Shown here piece by piece: positions 7,230 to 13,534 of a stretch of DNA of 19,279 nucleotides (its first letter is position 1; every line of letters begins with the position of its first letter). The DNA is taken from positions 1 to 19,279 of the forward strand of contig DVMZ01000106.1 of NCBI GenBank assembly GCA_018714725.1, read 5' to 3'. Position numbers and translations under genes: made by a program. Under the pieces are notes generated by a model. It had not been told where the DNA came from. It did no database searches and saw only the letters and a list, made by a program, of their open reading frames with translations. The DNA comes from Candidatus Scatosoma pullistercoris (GTDB lineage Bacteria; Bacillota; Clostridia; Christensenellales; Borkfalkiaceae).

Positions 7230-9710
7230 TCAAAGAATTTTCAAAGGCGCAAGCGCCGCGGAAAGCTGTTTGATACCAAGTTCCGCAAAGGCCACGTCCA
7301 GAATCATATTCGCCCCCACGCCGCGCACCGCCACAATCGTGCCCACGCCGAATTTCGGGTGCTCCACGCGCACCCCCGAACGGAAGGCCGAAAGATCTTT
7401 TCCGCCGCCCGTCCCGGCTTTCACCGGCCCGCTGCCGCCGTAAGTGAACCCGCTCTTTCCCGAACTCTCCGAGCGGTAAGCGCCCACCCGCTTCGGCGCG
7501 GAGCCATAACTTCCGTAGCCGCCGTAACCGCCCGAACTTCCGTAGCCGCCGGAATTTGCGTAGCCGCCGGAATTTGCGTAACCGCCACCGCCGTAACTTC
7601 CCCGGAGTCCGCCGGAATTGCCGTAAGAGCCGTTTCCGCCATAGCCGCCATAGCCGCCGTAACCGTTCCGGCGATCGCCGCGGGAAGCGGAGGACGCATA
7701 CCTGCCCCCGCCGTAAGCGGCATTTCCGAATGCCTCGGGGTCGTCGTCGGCAAACCAGCCGTCCTCGTAGCCCCCGCGCGAAAAAGCGCGCGATTCTTTC
7801 GGCAAAGAGAGCTCGGAAGAGAGTTCTTTCAAAAACCGCGAGCGAGCGGTGGGTTCCCGCCGGCCGTAGAGATAACGGCTCCTGGAGCGGGTGAGATACA
7901 GCCGTTCGCGGGCGCGGGTGACGGCGACGTACATCAGCCGCCTCTCCTCTTCGAGATCCTCTTCGCTGTCCGCCGCGCGCGAAACGGGCATGACGTTTTC
8001 TTCCAGCCCCACGATGAACACGCAGCGGAATTCCAGCCCCTTCACCGAATGGATCGTGGCCAGCGTCACATAGTTGCTCTCGTCCATTTCGTCGGTGTCG
8101 GCGCTCAGCGTCACCTGATTGAGGTAGTCGGAAAGAGTCGATTCCTTGTTCAGGCGGCAGTACTCGTCCACGGAATTGATAAATTCGTCGATGTTCGCCC
8201 GCTTGTTGATGCTCTCGTCGCTCTCGTCGGCATAGGCCTCGCGCATTTTCGTATCGACGACGATCTTTCTGACCAGTTCGTTGACGGGCATGTCCTGGCT
8301 GTCGACAATCCAGCCCTTCACCTGCGCGGCAAACTCCGCAAGTTTGCGCTTCGTGCCCGCGTTGAAATCGAACGAATCCAGAGTAAGCAGCGCGTCATAC
8401 ACCGAAAGTTTCGTTTTATCTGCGTAATTTTCCAGCGTTTCCACCGTTTTGGCGCCGATGCCGCGCTTGGGGAAATTGATGATCCGCACGGCGGCTTCGC
8501 TGTCGAACGGGTTGTTGATCAGCCGGAGATAGGCCAGAAGGTCTTTGATTTCCTTTCTCTCAAAGAACTTAAAGCCCCCGAACACCTTATAGGAAATCCC
8601 GTCGGACGTAAATTCCTGTTCAAACGAGCGTGTGAGCGCGTTCAGGCGCATCAGAACGGCAAAATCCGAATACCGGTACCCGCGGTTCATCAGTCCCGCG
8701 ATGGTGTGCGCTATGTAACGCGCTTCGCCGCTCTCCTCTTCCGCCTCGAACACCTGCGGCTTTTCCCCTTCGGCGTTCTCCGTCCACAGCGTCTTGTCCT
8801 TGCGCCGGCCGTTGTTGTGAATGACGGCGTTGGCGAGATGGAGAATGCTCTTCGTGGAGCGGTAGTTGCGTTCCAGTTTGAACGTCCTCGCGCCCGGAAA
8901 GTATTTTTCAAAATTCAGGATATTTTCTATCTGCGCCCCCCGCCAGCCGTAAATGGACTGGTCGTCGTCCCCCACGGCAAACAGATTCCCGTGCACGGAC
9001 GCAAGCAGGCGGATAATCTCGAACTGCACGCCGTTGGTGTCCTGAAACTCGTCCACGAGAATATAGCGGAACCGTCCGCCGAGGTATTCCCGGGCTTCCG
9101 AGTTCCGCTTCAGAAGAGATCTGGTCTCGTTGAGCAGATCGTCAAAGTCGAGCGAATTATTCTCTTTGAGGTGCGCCTGATAACGGGTATAAATTTTCGC
9201 GACGTCCCGGATATCCCGCTCGTCCGCGTATTTTTCCGCATACTCCTCGGGCGAAAGCCCCAGCATCTTGGCGTTGGCGATGTGCCATTTTGCGCTTTTG
9301 AGCAGCCGTTCCTCGTCAAATCCGCATTCCTGAAAGGATTTCTTGACGATGTTGTTCCGCTCCGTTTCGCTGTAAATGGAAAAATTTTTCTCGATTCCCG
9401 CTTCGGCGGCATACATGCGCAGAATGCGCACGCACATGCTGTGAATGGTGCTCACCCACATATTCCTTACGTCCGCGATTTTGCCGATCCGCTCCTTCAT
9501 CTCGTTCGCCGCCTTATTCGTGAACGTGATGGCCAATACGGCTTCGGGGGGAACGTTCAGATCTTCCACCAGATGCGCGATGCGCGCCGTCAGCACCCGC
9601 GTCTTGCCGCTTCCCGCGCCCGCCAGCACCAATACCGCCCCTTCCGTCGTGAGAACGGGCTTTATCTGTTCGTCGTTGAGACTGTCCAATAATTCCGTCG
9701 TCTGATCCAT
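7230..9710 (-). CDS. pcrA: UvrD/Rep-family helicase PcrA with Gly/Tyr-rich linker
   Basis: PcrA is a 3'-to-5' superfamily 1A helicase used in excision repair, removal of recombination intermediates and transcription-linked repair. From the ATG at 9710 it has 826 residues. Walker A is AGAGSGKT (Lys36), motif Ia is ITFTNKAANEM, motif II is DEFQDTN, motif III is GDDDQSIYGWRGA, and late motifs include TIHSVKGLEF and VAVTRARERLYL. The C-terminal 45 residues (GVRVEHPKFGVGTIVAV) match the Tudor-like domain that binds RNA polymerase in known PcrA proteins. Between core and Tudor lies an unusual Gly/Tyr/Ser/Asn-rich stretch (about 663-772), with an 18-bp tandem duplication in the DNA. There is no Shine-Dalgarno sequence; the promoter at 9717-9745 implies a leaderless message. 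A GTG at 9728 in frame is inside the promoter and is rejected. Confidence 0.95.
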   Translation of the reverse strand: MDQTTELLDSLNDEQIKPVLTTEGAVLVLAGAGSGKTRVLTARIAHLVEDLNVPPEAVLAITFTNKAANEMKERIGKIADVRNMWVSTIHSMCVRILRMYAAEAGIEKNFSIYSETERNNIVKKSFQECGFDEERLLKSAKWHIANAKMLGLSPEEYAEKYADERDIRDVAKIYTRYQAHLKENNSLDFDDLLNETRSLLKRNSEAREYLGGRFRYILVDEFQDTNGVQFEIIRLLASVHGNLFAVGDDDQSIYGWRGAQIENILNFEKYFPGARTFKLERNYRSTKSILHLANAVIHNNGRRKDKTLWTENAEGEKPQVFEAEEESGEARYIAHTIAGLMNRGYRYSDFAVLMRLNALTRSFEQEFTSDGISYKVFGGFKFFERKEIKDLLAYLRLINNPFDSEAAVRIINFPKRGIGAKTVETLENYADKTKLSVYDALLTLDSFDFNAGTKRKLAEFAAQVKGWIVDSQDMPVNELVRKIVVDTKMREAYADESDESINKRANIDEFINSVDEYCRLNKESTLSDYLNQVTLSADTDEMDESNYVTLATIHSVKGLEFRCVFIVGLEENVMPVSRAADSEEDLEEERRLMYVAVTRARERLYLTRSRSRYLYGRREPTARSRFLKELSSELSLPKESRAFSRGGYEDGWFADDDPEAFGNAAYGGGRYASSASRGDRRNGYGGYGGYGGNGSYGNSGGLRGSYGGGGYANSGGYANSGGYGSSGGYGGYGSYGSAPKRVGAYRSESSGKSGFTYGGSGPVKAGTGGGKDLSAFRSGVRVEHPKFGVGTIVAVRGVGANMILDVAFAELGIKQLSAALAPLKIL
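7543..7578 (-). repeat. 18-bp perfect tandem duplication within pcrA linker
   Basis: The 18-base unit tagccgccggaatttgcg occurs twice head to tail (7543-7560 and 7561-7578) and encodes a doubled Tyr-Ala-Asn-Ser-Gly-Gly unit. Degenerate 9-base units for Gly-Tyr-Gly surround it. Such repeats can change copy number by replication slippage without breaking the frame. Confidence 0.9.
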
Positions 9711-9716
9711 GCATTC

Positions 9717-9745
9717 ATTATAGCACACCCCGCCCGGTTTTGCAA
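9717..9745 (-). promoter_or_regulatory. Promoter of pcrA-ligA, probably leaderless
   Basis: On the minus strand TTGCAA (9740-9745), a 17-base spacer and TATAAT (9717-9722) with an upstream TGC form an extended -10 promoter. The pcrA ATG begins 7 bases after the last T of the -10, which is the usual distance to the transcription start. There is therefore no room for a leader or ribosome site. Confidence 0.85.
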
Positions 9746-9959
9746 CTTTTTGCGTCCTCTTTCCCCAAGCGGCCGGCTCTTTTCTTCCGCGCTTTTTTCC
9801 GGAAAAATCCGCGGTTTTCCCGCGTCGCTTCCGCGCCCGTTACCGCGCCCGTTGCGGCGACATTGCCTCGCCGTTGCTTCCACTTTTTTCACGCACTGCC
9901 GCGCCTGTTGCCGGCCGTTTCCGCAGCGGTTTCCGCCCGGAAGAGCCGGCAAAAAGCGT

Positions 9960-10361
9960 TCAGGCTTTTTTGGACAGATTGCCGAACTCGCTTTCCCGGC
10001 GGTAACGTTCCAGCGCGCGGAGATATTTCTCGCTGAGCGAAAGGGTGTACCGCTGTTTCTCCTCGTAAGAGAGGGTTTCGTAGTATTCGCGGTCGGTCAG
10101 CCGCCCGATGGCGTCGCTCACCTCGCCCTCCTGTTCCAGCAACGCTTTCACTTTCAGATAAAACGCGTCCTCGCGTTCCCCGGCGACCGCCGCGGAAACT
10201 TTGCTTTTGAAATATCTTCCCGCTTTGCTCTCGTTCAGTCCCTGCTCCTTGGCCTTTTCCATCTGTGCGTCCAGATCGTTCTTGCAGTTCTTCCAGAACC
10301 CGCTCTTCATGCGGAGCTTTGCCTGGCGCGCAAGTCCTCTGAAAGTGCGTTGCTGCGTCAC
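9960..10361 (-). CDS. Unrecognised 133-residue basic helical protein
   Basis: I do not recognise this family. The product is charged, rich in Lys, Arg and Glu, and looks largely helical, with no membrane segment, signal peptide or metal motif. It begins with a basic part (TQQRTFRGLARQAKLRMK) and ends in a helical stretch (YYETLSYEEKQRYTLSLSEKYLRALERYRRE). The GTG at 10361 is preceded by GAGAGGTG about 9 bases upstream, so I prefer it over the in-frame GTG at 10373 that would lie inside that ribosome site. It is about 375 bases downstream of rpsU on the same strand, beyond the rpsU terminator. The position where many Firmicutes have yqeY after rpsU is taken by this gene, but it does not resemble YqeY. 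Its amino-acid pattern supports a real gene. Confidence 0.7.
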   Translation of the reverse strand: MTQQRTFRGLARQAKLRMKSGFWKNCKNDLDAQMEKAKEQGLNESKAGRYFKSKVSAAVAGEREDAFYLKVKALLEQEGEVSDAIGRLTDREYYETLSYEEKQRYTLSLSEKYLRALERYRRESEFGNLSKKA

Positions 10362-10373
10362 TTCGTATTTCAC

Positions 10374-10696
10374 CTCTCTTTTTGTTTTGTATTCCCTTCT
10401 GTTTTATATCCCCGGCGTTTTTCGCCTGTTGGTGCCTGTTGGACCTGTTGTTGTCGTTGTCTGTTTCCGGCCTGTTTTGTCCGTTTCTTCCCTTTCGTCC
10501 GTTGTTTTCCTGGGGCTCGTCCCCGCCGCGGAGTTCCGAAAAAGCGAACCCGCAACCGGCAAGGACGGTCAAGAGCATAACTGCCGCACTCCGCGCCGAA
10601 ATTACACCGCAACTGCGCCGCCCCCAAAAAGAAAACAATCGGGAAAAAGCGCCCGAACCCGCGTTTTTTCGACAAAAAAACGCAATTTTCGCCAAC
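10374..10696. other. Gap between unknown gene and rpsU terminator
   Basis: No gene can be supported here. The stretch holds low-complexity sequence with repeats of CCTGTTGG (plus strand, 10430-10455) and an AT-rich inverted repeat gcgtttttt / aaaaaacgc (10661-10669 and 10675-10683). A minus-strand open frame passes through it and would encode a lipobox-like LLTVLAGC followed by a hydrophilic Asn/Gln/Arg-rich linker. It then runs in the wrong frame across the neighbouring gene, so I do not annotate it. Confidence 0.5.
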
Positions 10697-10726
10697 AAAA
10701 AAGCCCACGGCTTATCGCGTGAGCTT
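10697..10726 (-). terminator. Intrinsic terminator of rpsU
   Basis: On the minus strand AGCTCACG pairs with CGTGGGCT (one G-U pair) and is followed by six T. It starts 11 bases after the rpsU stop codon. Confidence 0.85.
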
Positions 10727-10736
10727 TCTTCTTTCG

Positions 10737-10913
10737 TTAATTCTTGTTTCTTTTTCTGGCAGCTTCGGACTTCTTCTTCCTTCTTACGGAAGGCTTTTCA
10801 TAAAATTCTTTCTTTCTCAGATCACCGATGATGCCGTCGCGGGAGCACTTTCTCTTGAAACGACGAAGCGCGCTTTCCACGTTTTCGTTTTCTCCTACTT
10901 TCACCGTAGACAT
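10737..10913 (-). CDS. rpsU: 30S ribosomal protein S21
   Basis: S21 is a small basic protein of the 30S subunit, near the platform where the mRNA ribosome site pairs with 16S rRNA. The 58-residue product matches the family from MSTVKVGENENVESALRRFKRKC through FYEKPSVRRKKKSEAARKR. The ATG at 10913 is preceded by AAGGAGG at 10 bases; an in-frame TTG at 10922 is one base from that site and cannot be the start. It has its own near-perfect promoter (10960-10988) and terminator (10697-10726), so it appears to be a single-gene transcript. Confidence 0.97.
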   Translation of the reverse strand: MSTVKVGENENVESALRRFKRKCSRDGIIGDLRKKEFYEKPSVRRKKKSEAARKRNKN

Positions 10914-10959
10914 TCCTCTCAACCCTCCTTCGCCTCAGGCACTTTTTCGTTACTTTGTA

Positions 10960-10988
10960 ATTATACCAGTCCGGCGCTTTTCTGTCAA
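10960..10988 (-). promoter_or_regulatory. Consensus promoter of rpsU
   Basis: On the minus strand TTGACA (10983-10988), a 17-base spacer and TATAAT (10960-10965) match the sigma-A consensus fully. TGG precedes the -10, an extended -10. The predicted leader is about 40 bases, ending in AAGGAGG. Confidence 0.93.
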
Positions 10989-11049
10989 GTCTTTTTCCCG
11001 GTTTTTCCAACCTTTTTTCCGGATTTTTTCCCGCCGGGTCAGAGCGCAG

Positions 11050-11085
11050 AAAAAGCGCGCCGCATTTTTATGCGGCGCGCTTTTT
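11050..11085 (-). terminator. Terminator of the superoxide reductase-rubredoxin pair
   Basis: Two 16-base arms (11050-11065 and 11070-11085), AAAAAGCGCGCCGCAT and its complement, flank a 4-base loop. Poly-A on one side and poly-T on the other let it work in either direction. It starts 30 bases after the stop of the flavoprotein gene. Confidence 0.88.
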
Positions 11086-11114
11086 CATCAGCGAAAGAAT
11101 CGGCTTTCCGCCGT

Positions 11115-11750
11115 TCAGTCGATCTGCTCGAAATCCTCGGCGCCGTGCTTGCAGAGCGGACAGATATAATCCGCCGGCAGGCTTTCGCCCTCGTAGACAT
11201 AGCCGCAGATCTTGCACACCCAGCGGTGCAGCTTGGGATCCTTCTTTTCCTCCGCCGCCGCGCCCGGCTTGGGTTTGATGTGCGCGAAATAGTACTCGTA
11301 CGTCACGGACGGTTCCGACGAAAGCACCTTCGCCTCCGTCACTTCCGCCACAAACAGCGTATGCGTACCGTAATCCAGCATATCCGTCACTTTCGCGGAA
11401 ATCACCGCGTTGGTGTGCTCCGGAATGTAATACAGGCCGTTGGAGGTACGCGGATAAGTTTTCCCGGCAAATTTATACACGTCCCGCCCGCTCGAAAATC
11501 CGAACTGTCTGAAAATCTCAAACGGAGCGCTTTCCGTCAGCACCGAAACGTTGAATTTCCCCGACCGGCGAATCATCTGCTCGGTGTAGTTGAGTTTATT
11601 CACATACACCGTGATCCGCTTGGGATTGTCGGTGAGCATGGACACCGTATTGACAATGCAGCCGTTATCCTTGCTCCCGTCGTTTACGCTCAGCACAAAC
11701 AGACCGTAGGTCAGTTTGAACATCGCTTCTTTTTCGATGACGTTTTCCAT
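11115..11750 (-). CDS. Flavin reductase-like protein fused to rubredoxin (Hrb type)
   Basis: The 211-residue product has an N-terminal FMN-binding flavin-reductase-like domain (about 1-155), with LTYGLFVLSVNDGSKDNGCIVNTV and NKLNYTEQMIRRSGKFNVSVL. A short Ala/Glu/Lys linker leads to a C-terminal rubredoxin with the four iron-ligand cysteines at 179, 182, 197 and 200 (CKICGYVYEGE ... CPLC). This layout matches high-molecular-weight rubredoxin of acetogens, which passes electrons from NADH to flavodiiron proteins to reduce O2 or NO. Here it follows a superoxide reductase gene by about 60 bases and is probably cotranscribed. It may therefore serve as electron donor to that enzyme; this role is inferred from position. 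AAGGAGG lies about 13 bases before the ATG, slightly long. Confidence 0.92.
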   Translation of the reverse strand: MENVIEKEAMFKLTYGLFVLSVNDGSKDNGCIVNTVSMLTDNPKRITVYVNKLNYTEQMIRRSGKFNVSVLTESAPFEIFRQFGFSSGRDVYKFAGKTYPRTSNGLYYIPEHTNAVISAKVTDMLDYGTHTLFVAEVTEAKVLSSEPSVTYEYYFAHIKPKPGAAAEEKKDPKLHRWVCKICGYVYEGESLPADYICPLCKHGAEDFEQID

Positions 11751-11808
11751 ATTCTGTCCGAAGCCTCCTTCTCCGTCCTCTCCGCGTTCCCGGTCTCTTT
11801 CCGGCGCC

Positions 11809-12165
11809 TTACGCCTTCCAGAGCCCGTGCAGATTGCAATACGCGTACACGGCCTTCACTTTATCCCCGTCCGCAAGCACAAACGTCGCCTCGGGTTTGT
11901 CCGTCGCCGAGAAATACCGCACGGCATATCCCTTTTCCGTCTCCACGGCCACCCATTCGATGAGATGTTCCGCCGTCATCGGGTGCAGGACGCTCCCCAC
12001 GCACACCGTCACCGTGTTGCCTTCCGTCTTCACTTCGGGAATGTGCTTCTCGCGCGCCGCTTCCGTCGTACCCGCGATCACTTCCTTCCAGCCGTCCAAA
12101 GCCAGCTCTCCCGCCGTAATCAGCATTTTGCCGCACTTTTCGCAACGATAAAATTTCAGTTCCAT
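11809..12165 (-). CDS. Superoxide reductase (desulfoferrodoxin family), centre I incomplete
   Basis: Superoxide reductase reduces superoxide to hydrogen peroxide without making O2, a common defence in anaerobes. The 118-residue product has all five ligands of iron centre II: His41 (EKHIP), His61 (LHPM), His67 (EHLIEW), and Cys110 and His113 (CNLHGLW). The conserved Glu39-Lys40 pair is also present. The N-terminal desulforedoxin-like part keeps CEKC (Cys8, Cys11), but the later Cys-Cys pair of classical desulfoferrodoxin is absent and replaced by LALDGWKE, so iron centre I is probably not formed. The ATG at 12165 follows AAGGAGAAAAAGGAAC; an upstream in-frame start at 12213 lacks a ribosome site and adds a basic, non-homologous tail. 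The promoter and a palindromic operator candidate lie just upstream. Confidence 0.93.
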   Translation of the reverse strand: MELKFYRCEKCGKMLITAGELALDGWKEVIAGTTEAAREKHIPEVKTEGNTVTVCVGSVLHPMTAEHLIEWVAVETEKGYAVRYFSATDKPEATFVLADGDKVKAVYAYCNLHGLWKA

Positions 12166-12203
12166 GTTCCTTTTTCTCCTTACTCTGTTTCTCGATTTTT
12201 TAA

Positions 12204-12218
12204 TAAGATTCAATCTTA
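12204..12218 (-). promoter_or_regulatory. 7-1-7 palindrome, candidate repressor operator
   Basis: TAAGATT-G-AATCTTA is a perfect 15-base palindrome on the minus strand. It starts 5 bases after the -10 box of the superoxide reductase promoter and so covers the expected transcription start. Fur-family operators (Fur, PerR, Zur) share this 7-1-7 architecture, and PerR commonly controls oxygen-defence genes. The half-site differs from the classical PerR sequence, so the regulator is inferred. Confidence 0.65.
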
Positions 12219-12223
12219 ATTAT

Positions 12224-12252
12224 ATTATAAACTTTTTTCGGGCGTTTGTCAA
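12224..12252 (-). promoter_or_regulatory. Consensus promoter of superoxide reductase
   Basis: On the minus strand TTGACA (12247-12252), 17 bases and TATAAT (12224-12229) match the sigma-A consensus at all twelve positions. The spacer is A-rich next to the -10. The leader is about 50 bases and includes the palindrome at 12204-12218. Confidence 0.93.
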
Positions 12253-12445
12253 CAGTATCGGCAAATTTTTCCGAAAAAATTTATTCGTTTCCGAAAAAAG
12301 CGAAAGACGTCCGGATTTCCTTCCCGAAAGAGTATCGACCGGCGAATTTTCCGGAATGGTTCCCCTCGCTTTGTTTTTGCGGCATTCCGCTCTTTTGCAC
12401 ACTTCTCCGCACTCTATTCGGACAATTTCCGGCATTTTTGCGCGG
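12253..12445. other. Gap upstream of superoxide reductase promoter
   Basis: I see no gene, RNA or promoter in this part of the gap. It holds two close copies of TTTTTTCGGAAA (minus strand, around 12262-12300). A minus-strand open frame passing through has no ribosome site and no recognisable protein pattern. Confidence 0.5.
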
Positions 12446-12485
12446 TCTTGCCGGTTTTCCGCAAAATTGCGGAAAACCGGCAAGA
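12446..12485. repeat. Perfect 19-bp inverted repeat after isomerase-like gene
   Basis: Arms 12446-12464 and 12467-12485 (TCTTGCCGGTTTTCCGCAA and its complement) are exact reverse complements with only two bases between. It lies 33 bases downstream of the isomerase-like gene stop (minus strand). Neither strand has a T-run after it, so it is a strong hairpin but not a standard intrinsic terminator. Confidence 0.85.
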
Positions 12486-12517
12486 TTCGGGCGCTCCCGG
12501 ACAATCCGGCGCGCCCG

Positions 12518-13318
12518 TCAGCCGTATTTATCCACAAGTTCCGAAAGATAGTCGCAGGATTCTTTGAGCTCTTCGGGGCGGGAGAAATCGTTTTTATAGA
12601 CTTCGATGAGAAGCGGGCCGTCAAATCCCGTATCGGCCAGCCGGCGGATGAGGTCGGGAAAATCGAAAATTCCCCGGCCGGGGAGACAGATTCTGCCCCG
12701 TTCGTCCACATCGGAAACGTGAACGTGCGCGATCCGCCCCGCCATTTCCTTGAGATACATGGAATAGGGACGGCAGGAGAGCCGGGCCTGCTTGATGTCG
12801 AGCACGCCGAGGAGTTCCGGGCATTCCCCGGTCATGGCGCGAAAGACGCCGGGGCGGTTGTACAGCGCCCACTCGACGTTTTCCAGGCAAAGCCGAATGC
12901 CCCGCACGGCGCAGAATTCCGAAATCAGGCGAAGGTTTTTCCCCAGCGCGGTCAGATCGTCCCGCTCGCCGGAGCGGGCGGCGCGCTTGATGCGGGCGGT
13001 GCCGTGAAAGGTATAAAAAGCCGCGCCCAAAGCCCTGCCCCCCGCCAACGCCTTTTCCAGCCAACCGAACGCGTCCGCGCGTACCCGCGGATGCGAGGCA
13101 AAGAGCTGCGGTTCGAACTGGGTGTTGAGCACATGCATGGAATGCACGCAAAGCCCGCCCTTTCCCTTTGCCGCCAGTTCGCCGAATTCCCGGCCGTATT
13201 CCGAAAAGGAAGTGAAAAACACTTCCGCCACGCCGATTCCCAGCCCGTTCAGCAGGGAAAGCGCTTCTTCGTTATTCTGCCGCTCGAACAGCGACGCCGT
13301 CGATACCCCCGCGCGCAT
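12518..13318 (-). CDS. Sugar phosphate isomerase/epimerase-like TIM barrel protein
   Basis: The 266-residue product fits the xylose isomerase-like TIM barrel family, a metal-dependent group of sugar isomerases, epimerases and AP-endonuclease relatives. Visible family features are GLCVHSMHV, FYTFHGTAR, RLCLENVEW with a likely metal-binding Glu, LLGVLDIKQARLS with Asp, HVHVSDVDERGRICLPGRGIFDFPDLIRRL with His and Asp, and LLIEVYKN with the final Glu. The length is normal and there is no signal peptide. AAGGAG lies about 11 bases before the ATG. The substrate cannot be told from sequence. It is flanked by a BFD-like protein and a superoxide reductase, but hairpins separate it from both, so its neighbours say little about its job. 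Confidence 0.88.
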   Translation of the reverse strand: MRAGVSTASLFERQNNEEALSLLNGLGIGVAEVFFTSFSEYGREFGELAAKGKGGLCVHSMHVLNTQFEPQLFASHPRVRADAFGWLEKALAGGRALGAAFYTFHGTARIKRAARSGERDDLTALGKNLRLISEFCAVRGIRLCLENVEWALYNRPGVFRAMTGECPELLGVLDIKQARLSCRPYSMYLKEMAGRIAHVHVSDVDERGRICLPGRGIFDFPDLIRRLADTGFDGPLLIEVYKNDFSRPEELKESCDYLSELVDKYG

Positions 13319-13424
13319 ATGCCTTGTGTCTCCTTATTTCCCTTTTTCCCGTTCTCCCCGTGTTGCCCTTCCGTCGGGCCCGTCCTTTGGGCTTTTCCGG
13401 CTGCGTTTTTCGCCCTTTCCCGCG

Positions 13425-13467
13425 GAAAAGCAGCCGCCCCGCCCGCAAAATCTGCGGGCGGGGCGGC
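13425..13467 (-). terminator. Strong hairpin, likely terminator of the BFD-like gene
   Basis: A 15-bp GC-rich stem (13433-13447 with 13453-13467) has a 5-base loop. On the minus strand TGCTTTT follows, a short U-tract. It is about 70 bases after the BFD-like gene stop. Nothing else is seen in the 13319-13534 gap apart from the ribosome site of the isomerase-like gene. Confidence 0.6.
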
Positions 13468-13534
13468 AATTACGACAATCCGACCTTCCGGGTGTTTTGC
13501 ACCGCATTTTCCGCGGCCGCCGGCACGCCCGGAC

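Noticed and set aside
7227..9692. 821-codon plus-strand open frame opposite pcrA
   Set aside because: It is a mirror of pcrA caused by GC-rich codon use; its product is rich in Arg, His and Phe repeats with no family pattern, and pcrA is certain.
9908..9952. TTGCCGGC / GCCGGCAA pairing downstream of the unknown gene as terminator
   Set aside because: The loop is about 29 bases and no T-run follows, so this is weak evidence only.
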